NCBI GenBank assembly: GCA_026929865.2
Contig: CM049402.1
Location: 25,861,001 to 25,925,000 of the forward strand
DNA: 64,000 bases
Direction: 5' to 3'
From: Hyperoplus lanceolatus
Lineage: Eukaryota; Chordata; Actinopteri; Uranoscopiformes; Ammodytidae
Both the position numbers and the translations under genes were made by a program. The notes under the pieces are model-generated. The model was given only the letters and a program-made list of their open reading frames with translations. It was not told the DNA's origin and did not search any database. Shown piece after piece: positions 49,161 through 60,208 of the stretch. Every line of letters starts with the position of its first letter. Position 1 is the first letter of the stretch.

Positions 49161-49565
49161 TCTTCCATATCCACGGGGTATATATGCGCTAATGGGCTTG
49201 ATTACCACTTTGATACACTTGTTGCCACACACAGCCGCACCCACACACCCCCCCACACACACGATACATGCGTAGCCTAATTCCACCTGTGTGGGGGAGA
49301 CCACGGGGCGCTGTGTGTGACTTATGCGCTGATAAAGAGGTGGGTGATCGATTCACCTGGCATCGATTTATTCAGTTTCAGCACGACCGTGGTGGACAGC
49401 TCCCACTAAAGAGCTTCTTTCGCTTCAACTTACGTGTTCTCCAAAGAAGGCACTTAAGAAGCCATCTGGGAAACACCCGTATCTTAGCTCTCCTTCTTAG
49501 GAAAACCCTTCTTTCGACCCTTCTTTGGTCCCAAAGAACGATCGAATCTGGGAAACGCGGCCAAG

Positions 49566-50890
49566 GTCAGCTGTTGTAGAGGTACATGTGCAAACAACTG
49601 TTTGGCCTTACATGAGGACTTTCGGGCATAATCCAATAAACATTTAATGACAATTTGAAAGCAGTCAATAGAGGTTTCATTAAAGAACAACATTTGTACT
49701 GGTACGTGATATGAATAGTTACCCTTAACCCTTTTCAAATCAAACCCTGCTTGATGACCTCATAGAGCCCCTAGTGCTTATTTGACATTTGTCTGATAAA
49801 CTATATAGCCTGGGAATCCAGACCCACATCTAAAACGATATAGGGTCTGGCCACTATCAATAGACCTTCCCAACTCAAGGGGCCGCACCTACACATGCAT
49901 TTCAAATACGACTGCACTACAACCAATCAGGGCAATGAACAGGGTGACGTTTTAGGCCCTGTTCGTCTAGCGAACAGCGGGGTTAACTGGTAAATTAAAC
50001 TGTTGCCGTGGTCGGTCGGCAACAGGAAATAGAGAATGTAGAATCCAAACCTGGGCTTCGCTGGGACACAGTGGTACACTCAAGATAGAGACAATTAAGA
50101 GTTGTAATTATGTTTTCCTGTGGGGCAGCTGCAGTGACATTCAGATATGTTTTCAAGGGGCAGTGCAGCAGGTGCAAACACAACATGTCATCAGCAGAAG
50201 GGGGCTCTTTCAGCACCTTTCCACATCTGAATTCTGTTATTGATCTGTTTGATTTCCACAACACATCGATCTTCATTTCCTCCTTAACATGCACAGGCTT
50301 CTTTGGTTGACTAGAGAAGAGCTGTCTGTTCACTGTGCCCCTGCTCAGAGACATATTGAGCTTTCCCAGTGAGCAGATGCATAGCAGAACCTAACTAACT
50401 AGTCTTGCCAGTATAGAAAACAGTCTTGCCTCTGCCCCAGTTTCCTCACTTCTATGAAATCATTGATGAGGAAACTCAACCCATGCCGGCTGTAGCCAGA
50501 AGCAGCTCCTGCTGCAGGCAACAGCCCATGCCCAATACAATCACAGTTAATGCATCAAATGAGTCAACGTCTTATGAAAGGACATTCATTTCAAATGACA
50601 AATACTCATTTCACCATAGCAGCTTTGAGTTGGAATTCAGAACACTGGGATTGATTGTATGTGTCTGTATACACAGTACTCTTGTATATTTATGTAGAGG
50701 AGTATTTTTGTAAATTGTATTTTTTATTAGTTTTTTTATCTTGATATTTCCTTTTATTTGTTCAAATTCTTAAATATTCCTTGCTGACTTAAACTGATTG
50801 AAAAATGTATTTATCAATACACTCATTTAGTATAAATCAATTTCTTTTTTATTCCTGGCATAAAAAGGTGATAGTTATCTTCCAGTTACA
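49566..50890. other. Non-coding; Mutator-like fragment near 49.8 kb
   Basis: AGCCTGGGAATCCAGACCCA at about 49807 and CCAATCAGGGCAATGAAC at 49923 recall ends of fish TIR elements, but no partner end was found. A minus-strand frame of 119 codons (49995-50354) and a plus-strand frame at 50426-50713 have no recognisable motifs and no supporting splice or start context. Confidence 0.35.
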
Positions 50891-51085
50891 CACTCTAAAA
50901 AGTATATTTTTGAAAAGTTGAAGTAACGCACTGTTTTGAATAAGTCTGACTCAGTTTTCTGCTTTAGCGATGGCAACGTACTTTTGTGGATTACATCAAA
51001 TTGAAATTGTACTGTACTACATAGACCTGACATTGACTTGCTTTTCTTATGCAAATGAAAGCGCTTCAATTAGGTTTTCCTGTCT

Positions 51086-51114
51086 AACGTCATGACGTGG
51101 ACGTTTACGTCAAC
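51086..51114 (+). promoter_or_regulatory. Cluster of CRE/ATF-like half sites
   Basis: ACGTCATGACGTGGACG and TTTACGTCAACGTC contain four ACGT cores, including palindromic GTCATGAC and two TGACG-type half sites, within 30 bases. About 90 bases downstream lies a possible first exon ending in CAAAACG followed by GTAAGT at 51203. A promoter for the decayed gene is plausible. Confidence 0.35.
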
Positions 51115-51645
51115 GTCTTTTTCAGCTAAAATTTTCCCTTGAAGCTGCCATGTTTTCTCCTCGCACTCGTCTCGCACACGGTCACGGCGCCCCAACAAAA
51201 CGGTAAGTTTGATACAGACAAAGTAATGTTTTACAAATGTTAATTGTCAGATAATACATTTTCTGCCTGTGATGGTTACAGTTTTTCGTCTTAAGGGTAA
51301 CGTCAGTAAGCTAAACTGAGCCGGACCAGAAAAGTCATGCTGTGTCCTTCAGGTTAGCTTATAATTTTCGATTAATTTATCTGATTCTGTGAGAAATTGT
51401 TGGCCATTTGTTCAAACCACTTGTGTGTAAAACTTCCTGTGGCATTTAAAGGTGATAGTTTGGCTGTTAACTGGTCAGTAATTAATTGCATTTTGCCAGC
51501 GGACACATGTAGAGTGAACGGTTAGTAATTTGCGCGCGGTGCTGAGTGCTCTGCTCTCCGGGTTAGCATGCCGTGTAGGCTACTGGTAAGGCCAGATACA
51601 TTTACATTTCTTTACCACCGAGCTGCGTGCGCCTGTTGTTCAGTA

Positions 51646-51647
<2 letters not shown>

Positions 51648-51705
<58 letters not shown>
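51648..51705. repeat. (GT)n microsatellite
   Basis: About 29 GT units, directly visible. Confidence 0.95.
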
Positions 51706-51709
<4 letters not shown>

Positions 51710-52365
51710 GCCGTCACCGCATCGTTGCTATCAACGTTTTTAGTATGAATACTCAGGCAGCACCAATGAGAGTTGCATGCCGTTCTGATGAAAGCACGGA
51801 GGTGAGTCCGGCTGCTAAATAAACAACACCACTACTATTCCTTCTATCATTATTAGTTTGCTAGCGGACAGGTAGAATTAACTGAACTGCGCCCGCGTGT
51901 CTGTTTGGGCCATTCGTTCCTGCGTGTGTGTGTCATGTAGTTCTCGTGACAACCAAACACTCAACCTAGCTGTGAAATGCAGTGATAACTGCCTCTGTGG
52001 CTTGTTTGACACGGAGGCAGCAGCGGTGAAACCCCATAGTTATACGTTTTTCGGTGGTTAAAGCATTCACCAGTCCAGCTCATATTAGTTTGCTATATCG
52101 CAGCAGACTGTTTTCTCCTTCTTTACCACATTTGGCTTAACATTGAAATGAAACGCCACTCCCTTAGTTAATATTAATGCATTTTTAATTTTCTTTTCAT
52201 GATTATTTCCCTGATTGGTGGTGGTTACTTCAGGCCTGGACACAAATAATTGAACTACCCAAAGGTAAGTTAAACTGCAGTATTGAGTGCTAAAGACAGT
52301 GCTATTTATAAGGCTTCAATGTGGCATTCAGTTTACCATGCAGAGTTAGAGTACAAGTTACTGCC

Positions 52366-52572
52366 CCCTATTCGGGGGGAACCCGACGCAGTGCATTGAA
52401 TTATGATTTTTTTAACATAAGGTTCATAAACTGGGCTGGCCTGTTTTATATTTCTTTAAACCAATCACAATCATCTACGGCGGGGCTAGCCCCGGGAAGC
52501 AGCCAATGGAGGCGTAGCGTTGTTAGCCGACGCCAGCGCTTAGACGCTGGCGGAAACGGTTCAGCCAGACTA
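52366..52572 (-). mobile_element. Broken Mutator-like MITE copy
   Basis: Inverted relative to 41598-41824: AACTGGGCTGGCCTG, CAATCACAATCATCTACGGC, then CAGCCAGACTA at the end. About 47 extra bases split the CCCTATTCGGGGGGAA / AACTGGGCTGG junction, and the other terminus is missing. Confidence 0.7.
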
Positions 52573-52761
52573 GGGAGGTGATGATAAGAAAAATGTAGTC
52601 AGGTGACACAGCTTTGTTGTGACAAATGGCCATAAAAAGCTTATAGCCACTTTCAAAACAGTGGCAAAGTGCTGTAGAGCATAATAACACATTTAATACT
52701 GAGATTGTATACAGAGTGAAGTACTTTGCATTTTCTTTTATTAATTCACTATTTGTTTTAG

Positions 52762-54147
52762 ATCCATTCTGAGTTCCTGTGGTTCATGGCTGTTCCTGGG
52801 TCCATGGCCCAGTTACAGTCACTCAAGTCAGCCGATCAAAGGTGGATCAACAGGCCAAATGATGGACACTTTGGACCAGGTACATCTGGAGCATCAAACA
52901 AAACAAGTTTCCTTGGTAGCTTAGAGGGTGTCAGAGTTTCCCTATCTTTTACGGATACATAACAAGGGCAGACCATTATAGTGTCTTTAATATATCACCA
53001 TCACACCATTGAGCTTAAATTTATTTTCTAATGAAACTCTGGCATTACAAATGTCCATTTATTTTTAAATAAATTGTAGGATTTAAGTTTTAAGAGTGTC
53101 TTGGATTATGAAACTGATTGAATTGAAAATTAATCAATATCATGTTGTCCTAGACTGACGACATTCTTCTTCGGAGGGAGTGTGCGAAAGCCTTCATCAT
53201 CTGCCTCGGAGAGGATACAGATGACCTGATCAAGGAATATCCGGTAAGCTTCAACAGTTACACTTTTATGCAGGTTGAACGGGTGTTATAAAGTTCGGTC
53301 TACTTACGAGCGTAGTTCACGTCAACCAGGTAACTTTAATCTTTCATCACTCGTCCATGGCTGTGACTCATGCCCGACGGTGACTCTGCGCGTGTGTGTG
53401 TTAGTGTGCGCGCGCATGTGTGTCTGCAGTGCCGACACACACACACACAGAGGGACAGACAGATTCGGCAGACTAGCTTTTATCATCCCCAAATAGTTTG
53501 TAAAATTAATAAATGCGTGTCTCCAGAACATATTTAAAAACTGTATTAGCGGGGGGAGAGAGAAAGGTTTTCGTTTATTGATTTTACCTAAATGGTTAAG
53601 ATTTACTAACCGGTTACACATGTACACGTGCACACCCCTACTCTAGATTGCAACAAATATGCAAAACATGACTAGAAATGATTTGATTTACTGTTGTACA
53701 TTCATACGATAGAGGTACTAGTATAGTGAAAAAGTAAGTCAAGGGCCCTGAAAAAGACACAAAGACACAAAGTATACTTGAATTACTCATTAGAATAATT
53801 AGTGCATTTTCACAAAATTGGACTCAAGACTAATGCCAGTGATATTATTGTACCATACAAGGTTCATAGTTAGTTACTGCATACAAGTGCAAAGTGATGA
53901 CAGTGATGTTTTGTGTCATGTACTGTAGGACTCTGGAGCAGCTCGCCATTGCAGAGTTTGTCTTTTGAAAGGATGGGGAAGGACTGCAGTAGCCACCTGA
54001 AAACATGGGCCTCTTCATCGAGGGTGTGGAGGTTTTGCATGGACTGACCTGAACCTAGCTTTTCCAACACCCCTTTCTTTCACTTTTGAGGTGCTCCAGA
54101 AAATCATCATGCATCTCAAGCAACATAAGATGTCCCCCAAATCCTAA
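52762..54147 (+). pseudogene. Decayed spliced gene of a multicopy teleost family
   Basis: Three segments encode parts of the C-terminal domain shared by many uncharacterised, often SAMD3-like, fish proteins. Segment 1 (52762-52879, after TTTTAG, before GTACAT) ends GQMMDTLDQ. Segment 2 (53154-53243, 90 nt, after TCCTAG, before GTAAGC) reads TDDILLRRECAKAFIICLGE, then DTDDLIKEYP, the usual R.....L..L..YL.EDP..L.KEY pattern, and joins segment 1 in phase. Segment 3 (from 53929, after CTGTAG) reads TLEQLAIAEFVF, a stop, KDGEGLQ, a stop, then NMGLFIEGVEVLHGLT in a shifted frame and LAFPTPLSFTFEVLQKIIMH to TAA at 54147. Stops, a frameshift and the lack of upstream domains mark it as dead. Splice-like sites at 51203, 51794, 52234 and 52264 may be older 5' exons. 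Confidence 0.62.
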
Positions 54148-54389
54148 AATCTGTATGGCAGACTTGAAAACAGTGACTACACGAGAGACAAATATTCTTC
54201 AAACCACAAGGTGATATACACAAATTTTGTCACACGTTTTTGGAAGAGCAGGTGAAAGGTTCCATTTTTGTTTCGATATGGTCCAAAAAGAACAAAACAC
54301 ACTGGCTGTAGAGCAGAATCTATGTTTAGCACGCACAAGAATACATAACTTTGGTGTTTTTGATGGTTTTATGCATTACTATCCACACA

Positions 54390-55200
54390 GTTTGTCAGAT
54401 TTAAAACTGTAAAAGAAGTTCCTTTTTATATTTACAGAAACTATCTCAATATTTATTATCACTTATAAGTAAAACCATTTTTGGAATAATTTTTTCAAAC
54501 TTATTTTTAAATAAAAGGTGAAATGTTGAGATGGTATCATATTGACTTGGAGGATTTTTATAACTTTAACTGGCGGCTGCCAGAAACAAGGAAAAAAGGA
54601 CAACTTGCATTACACACCGTGTTTGTCTGATTTAAAACTGTAAAAAAAGAAAAAAACCTGTGAGTCATTACATTGAGAAACTATCAATATTTCAGCTTAG
54701 TATAAACATATTTGGACTTACTTTTTCAAACATATTTCAAAATTAAAGGTGAAATGGTGATAGTATATTTATAATGACTTACAAGATCTTTTTATTTAAA
54801 TTTTTTTTAAGGTGAAGTCACCGATTCCTGAGACTGCTTGTAGTCCTAATCACTTTCTCAAAAATCTGTAAATATATCCTCACGATCCACTGCCTGTCAG
54901 TATTTTTGCGCTGAAAACCAATTCAGTGTCTTCCATTACACTGCCTATGCTCTGTAAACGGGCATGTGGCTCTCCGGTGGGCCCCTTTTGTTAACATACC
55001 CTTTGTTTACATACCAGTTTGCTGAGCCTAGGCTGTGTTTTTTTTCCCCACACAATTTAAAACTATGTAAAAAAAAAATACCAAAAGTGATTTGACAACA
55101 AGCGGTCTCCAGAATCCCTGACTCCACCTTAAACTGACGGCTGCCAGAAACATGGAAAAGGCTTACCTGCATTACACTGGTTGTCTGGTTTAAAACTGTA
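54390..55200 (+). repeat. Diverged tandem repeats, about 230 bp
   Basis: GATTTAAAACTGTAAAA followed by GAAACTATC and CTTTTTCAAACATATTT-like sequence, then ACTGRCGGCTGCCAGAAAC, recurs: units begin near 54398, 54629 and (after the MITE) 55186. The second unit is interrupted by the MITE at 54811-55128. Confidence 0.6.
54811..55128. mobile_element. TTAA-flanked MITE
   Basis: GGTGAAGTCACCGATTCCTG at the left and the reverse complement of GGTGGAGTCAGGGATTCTGG at the right, flanked by TTAA (54807-54810 and 55129-55132). It interrupts a tandem repeat unit exactly at its TTTAA. TTAA duplication points to piggyBac or Kolobok-type transposition. Confidence 0.82.
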
Positions 55201-55353
55201 AAATAATTTTTCCTTTCCCATGTTAAATTACACTGTGACTATACTGGCTATAGCTGGTTGTAATGGATTCTATATTGGAAAGATATGGGAAATATGTTGC
55301 TTGCCCGACTGTTATACACTGAAATGTGTATTGGCACTTTGTTTTCTACTTTT

Positions 55354-55362
55354 ATTCAATAA
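55354..55362 (+). terminator. Possible polyadenylation signal
   Basis: CAATAAAGT within TTTTATTCAATAAAGTATAT, about 1.2 kb after the last coding trace of the decayed gene. Other AATAAA words occur nearby, so the assignment is weak. Confidence 0.25.
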
Positions 55363-55758
55363 AGTATATTAAAACAAACTGATTTGAAAATGTGATTTTA
55401 TTTTAGAAGCAATTTTAAGTTGAATAAACTTAAATAAATTATGTGTTACCGGTTGCCTTAATTCAATTAAGTTGGTCCAACTGTTTTCTTTTAGGATCTA
55501 CGGAAGCAAAATTTTACTTTAGGATTAAACAAGAAATTGAGTCAGAAAACACTGACATTTTAAGTTGTTGTCCCTTAATTTTAAGTTGGATTAATGCAAA
55601 CTTTTGATTTGAAAACAAACAAACTATTAAGTTGATCTGACTTAAAACAATTGAGTAAGTGTAACTTACATTCTTTATTTCAATAAACTTAATTCAATTG
55701 TGTGTTACCGGTTGCCCTAATTCAATTAAGTTGGTTCAACTTTTTTCTTTTTAGAGTG

Positions 55759-56566
55759 CATGTTAGCGTTTCAAATGTGGAACCCTCTTGTATTTGAAAT
55801 ATACCTTTGAAGTAATCTACTGCACCAGATGCTAAAATAAAAGCAGAGAAGGAAAATCACTTAGAAAATACAATGGAGGACACTTCAAATCATGTTTGCA
55901 TGGAGAAAACAAGAAAATGCACCGAAAGCATACACAGATAATATAGCTTATTTTGGCCAGATAATGTACAGGCCGATGTGAATAGCTGTTCAGACTAATT
56001 ACTCTTGGGAAGGATATGTATTCCTGTGCTGCTGTAACTATCCATTGTGTTGTCATATCACCAACCACTCAGCCTGTGAATAAGAACAGTTCCTACACAA
56101 GTAAGATAATCACTTTTCCAAAAGTAAATATTGTACCTTATGTTAATCACAGCAGCATTAACAGTGATTAAGATTTATATGTATAGAAGATACATATTTT
56201 TTTATTGCTACAACTTGCTCTACACATTTTCACACAAACACATGTACACATGAAACAACTGATTGTTTTCCGGGTATTATGCCAAATTGTCCTCATTAGA
56301 CAGGGGGCTGGCTGAGATTCACAGTGACAACACTTCCCAAGTAAGCCCTGTTTGAGCTGCTCCAACAATTTCAAGGGGCAACTGTTGTTTGTTTCCCAAA
56401 AAAGGAATACTCAACACATTCACAACATTGTGCAATATTTCTGTACAATCCTCCTCTCCAGAGCACAATGTGAGTTTATGTGTAAATATTCCCAGAACTA
56501 TCATGTTAGCCTTCACAATGTACGTATTTTAATTTAGAGGCGATCACCAATGAGCCAATTTCCACC
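55759..56566. other. Non-coding, nothing recognised
   Basis: No gene or element end was supported in this 0.8-kb stretch. Confidence 0.5.
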
Positions 56567-57763
56567 AGAGCCCTGTTTCAGGTAGCAGGTTTTACAAACT
56601 CTGGGTTTAATCTTGCGCTGTGAGTTGGTCAACCCACAGCGCAGGGTTGATCAGTAACTCTGGATTTTCGGTTTCAGAACAGTGGATCAGCGTTGGGTTA
56701 ATCAACTCTGAGCATGTTCACTCTGGGTGGAGCGTGTGCATAAAAGCCATCGTCAATGGATCGCTGATAACATGATTCACCATGGAAACAGAAGAAACAA
56801 ATGCTTCATCCTCCCACTTCTCCACTTCTAAAAAAAAGAAAAAAAACTTCTCCGCTCCTCCCACAAGAGTTAGACATATTAACAAATGGGTTTATGGTAT
56901 GGAGAAGAATTAACAGGGATATTATCTCATAACTCTGATATAATCACCTCGGCCATTCAGAAAAATACGGGGGAAATATTTTTTCTCAATAGAATCATTA
57001 CGCTTCCATATGAGAAGCAATCTATTTTAAGAATTAAGTTACGCATATCAGCAGCAGCAAAAGTAGGCTATTAAGCTTGTGCTGCACATCATTGCTGACA
57101 GTGTTTTATATTTACTAGCTAGCTTAGCTATAATAGGCCTACTGTGCAGTAAACAGACTGTTGCTTCTTTTAAATGGGGAGTGAAAGACATTAACGTTTG
57201 ACACATTAGATGACAGTTTCCATTGTAGAGTTTGATTGATTTATTACCAGATCCCTTGTCATCAAGTGATCACAGCTTAAACTATTGTATTATTTCTAAA
57301 TTCATATAAGGCTATTTAACGAAGCTCGTCTGTGACTCTGGGATGACACAAGTAACAGTAACGATCGCATGCAGCCGCAGAATTACATTTCAACCTGACA
57401 GAAATCTGTTCAGTGGCACAGACGTTAAAAATGTCCTATTAATAAAAATATACATACAATACAAATAGGTTTATTAATCTGAATGTAGAGCCTGTTTACA
57501 ATGTGTAAGATGGCCGCCTATGAACGAACGAGAGCTGAGAACAAGGCTACTGATCAGATAAATGATCGATCAAACGTAAAATCATCAGTGCATGATAAAA
57601 ACATCCCGATGGAGATTTCTATGGAGTGATTTTGCTTTAAACTGTACAGGGACGTGTTGTAACAGTGACTCTTTCTTCAGTCGGAGCTGCAGCGTAACAA
57701 ACTCAGGGTAGGTCTAACCACCAACCGAGCAGGTTAGAGCCACGGCGTATGTTGCCGCAGCAG

Positions 57764-57945
57764 TAGTCTGGCATGACCACTTCCGCCAGCGTCTATTCGC
57801 TTGCGGTGGCAAGCTACGCAGCCCTGACGCAGCCCCCTCCTTTTCCGGTTGCTGGCTTTACCCTATTGTGATCCCCCGCAAATTCGGAAACAATTCGCTC
57901 ACAGTCAACCCGTGTGCTTATGTGCAGCGCTCTCTCTCTCACACA

Positions 57946-58006
<61 letters not shown>

Positions 58007-58933
58007 ACACACACACACACACACACCCCCCCCCACACACACACAGGGTGTGAGAAGTCACATTACTGTAGACAGAAATAAAGTGTGGCAATACTTAATA
58101 ATATTGGCGGCGGTGGTCCGGGACACAGCCTAGCCTAGCTGTCCAACTTCATTGTACAACTACCCCCGGGCAGAAATACCGTCATAAACTCTGGAAAATG
58201 AAGCGTGGGGGTTTGAATTGAGCACCGGACCTTATAACCAGCTAGATTAAGATCCGCCATTCCCTTTCTTTGGTGAATTAGGGACTAAGCAGCGGTGTTT
58301 TAGCGACGGGGAAAGATTCCAACGGCTTCCACTATCACCTAGCAACTCTTACGGCTACTTGCTGCAGTTGGTGTAGCGCTCACAACGTCAAAACCCTGTT
58401 CTGCCTGTAAACAGACGGACTACGGCTCTGACTACAGCGATAGGAGGTGGTGACATACGTTCTCGAATGCTAAAAATTCTACTCGACCGCCGTAGCCTTG
58501 CCTCTCAACCACCGATGATAATGTTACCAGAGATAACACTACGTGGCTAGTTAACTCCGGTTAAGTTATCCCGTGAGCTCCTCGGGGGCTAAAATGTATG
58601 GTGTCTTGACATGCTGGTTAGAAAGCAACACACTATGTATATTCCTTTTGTCTTTAATAGTTTTTGTGTGGCGTTTGCGGGTTTAGCCATTTCTCTGACA
58701 GTCTCTGGACGTGAAGACGTTCCATCAAAATAAGTCCCCCCCCGGCACTATTTTGCAGGACACCGCTGCTGCTTCCCGGGGTTAGCCCCGCCTTAGATGA
58801 TTGTGATTGGTTTAACCAAATACAAACAGGCTAGCCCAGTTTCCCCCGGTTTCCCCACCCGAATAGACGGCTCTAAACAGAGTGCTTCCAGACCATACTA
58901 CTTGCTGTAGTTTGGTCTGGCTTTGCGAGACTA
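57764..58933. mobile_element. Large Mutator-like element, 9-bp duplication
   Basis: TAGTCTGGCATGACCAC at the left and GGCTTTGCGAGACTA at the right, with an exact 9-bp duplication CCGCAGCAG (57755-57763 and 58934-58942). The ends match the 227-bp copy at 41598; here about 940 bp of extra interior, including a CA repeat, lies between GCAGCCC and GCTTCCCGGGGTTAGCC. No transposase is recognisable in the interior. Confidence 0.88.
57930..58046. repeat. (CT)n/(CA)n compound microsatellite
   Basis: Over 100 bp of mostly CA units with C-runs; frames across it are artefacts. Confidence 0.95.
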
Positions 58934-59060
58934 CCGCAGCAGTAACTGTCTCTCGGTTGCGCTGAACCTGCTACCTGAAACGGAAAACCGAGAGTTTCCA
59001 CAAACTCAGAGCGAACAATCTCTGGGTTGCCTCAAAACCAGCTACCTGAAACAGGGCTCT

Positions 59061-59665
59061 GCTCCCTCCTCTTTAAGCCTTGTCTTGTTGAGACATTTAC
59101 AAACTGCTGAATCTGATACCAATCCATTAGTGTATTGCTGAACACTGGCTGAAGACAAATTGAGGAAATGGCTACTTTAGGAATGAAGACAGGCCTAAAT
59201 CACAAGAGCAGGTGTTTTTAAACGATGGATGTAGGAAAGGGAGGCCAGAATCTCACTTATCAGTGTTTGACATCTTGGTCCCTTCCTTTTCCCTCTGAAA
59301 TCAATTGCACTTGTCCGACTGTCTTTCAATTGCAGGGAACTTGAAATGGAAGATGCGCTAAAATAAATACCTGTGGCTTCATCTGGGATAACATTTATAT
59401 CCTCGAAGGTTGACAGTGTGACTGACAACAGCTCGTGATAGGAAGGGTTTTATTCCCCCCACATGATCCACACAAAAGGAGCATGATTTTGGCAAAACAA
59501 GGATTTGGCAAACAAGAACACCTCAAGGCCTTGATTTTTCCCTCCACATCAGAGAGGGTGGGGCGGGAAGGAGAAAGTTTCATTTAATCCTGTGCATTTA
59601 AATGTTTAGGCCTTCTTGACTTCAAGGGCTAGGATTTACCGATTATATGCAATGAACACTTTTTT
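59061..59665. promoter_or_regulatory. Candidate conserved non-coding block
   Basis: From about 59150 the sequence is repeat-free and balanced, with CTGAAATCAATTGCAC, CTTTCAATTGCAGGGAAC and GGCTTCATCTGGGATAAC. No gene is recognised. It resembles an enhancer-type block; conservation is untested. Confidence 0.3.
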
Positions 59666-59677
59666 TTTGCTTCAGCT

Positions 59678-60085
59678 AAGGTATGTTAATCATCATGATC
59701 TTCGAGTTATAACTGATGATCGTGTGTGACTAGTCACACCAATACACATGTGTTTTGTTAAATACCAAGTGTTGAAATCCTGATGAACTAAACATTACCT
59801 TGTCATGACTTCATCATGTTTGTGGCGGGTCCCTCAAATCAAGTGGTGACCTGGTCCATTTTATTCAAACCCTTTAATCTAATTCAAGGTCTCCACTATC
59901 TCAAGGTCACCACTTTGTTTGAAGGGCTACACACATGATGAAGTCATGAACAAATAATGCTTAGTTCATCATTATTTCAAAACTTGGTATTAAACTAAAC
60001 ACATGTGTATTGGTGTGATTGGTCTTTTTTTTGCCTGAACACATGATCATCAGTAATAACTCAATCATGATGATTGACATACCTT
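59678..60085. mobile_element. Foldback element with about 200-bp arms
   Basis: AAGGTATGTTAATCATCATG at the left is repeated inverted as CATGATGATTGACATACCTT at the right, and the arms pair through CACACCAATACACATGTGTT and CATGACTTCATCATG. A related tail continues to GTGTTACCC at 60208, which as GGGTAACAC is a common fish transposon end; the matching left end is missing. Confidence 0.75.
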
Positions 60086-60208
60086 TGCCGACGCGTTAAT
60101 TTGTGTAAAACCATGCATGAGATACCATTAATCCTAGTGAATAACATATGGTTCATGAAGTACAGCATGAATGAATGATGATTCATGTACCATTAGTATA
60201 ACGTGTTA

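Larger units (their letters stand above)
46797..49562. mobile_element. PIF/Harbinger transposon, partly intact
   Basis: GGCCGCGTTTCCCAGATTCG at the left is mirrored by CGAATCTGGGAAACGCGGCC at the right, flanked by AAG on both sides (46794-46796 and 49563-49565), a 3-bp duplication. TTTCCCAGATTCGTT is repeated inside the left end near 46886, and CATCTGGGAAACAC lies inside the right end. It encodes a Myb/SANT-like protein on the minus strand and the start of a transposase on the plus strand, the two-gene layout of this superfamily. Confidence 0.93.
50891..55758 (+). mobile_element. TIR-bracketed unit carrying a decayed gene
   Basis: CACTCTAAAAAG at 50891-50902 is matched by CTTTTTAGAGTG at 55747-55758. 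Next to the right end, AATTCAATTAAGTTGGTYCA units occur twice (about 55458 and 55717), each preceded by GTGTTACCGGTTGCC; the left end has AAAAGTTGAAG. CA lies on both sides, which is too short to prove a duplication. The 4.87-kb interior holds splice-bounded segments of a gene, a GT repeat, a Mutator-like fragment and a TTAA MITE. The link between ends and gene is inference. Confidence 0.45.
56567..59060. mobile_element. Harbinger-like element with a nested insertion
   Basis: AGAGCCCTGTTTCAGGTAGC at the left and GCTACCTGAAACAGGGCTCT at the right are exact inverted repeats. ACAAACTCTGGGTT and AACCTGCTACCTGAAAC-like words repeat inside both ends. The element minus the nested Mutator-like insertion is about 1.3 kb. 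No duplication could be fixed. A short frame at 56782 (METEETNASSSHFSTSKKK) suggests a relic of a Harbinger second protein but shows no clear domain. Confidence 0.75.

Noticed and set aside
49995..50354. 119-codon minus-strand frame
   Set aside because: It is outside recognised transposons, but has no known motif, no start context or splice evidence, and one frame of this size is expected by chance in 64 kb.
57814..58133. Cys-Val and Thr-His rich frames on both strands
   Set aside because: They translate the (CA)n microsatellite.
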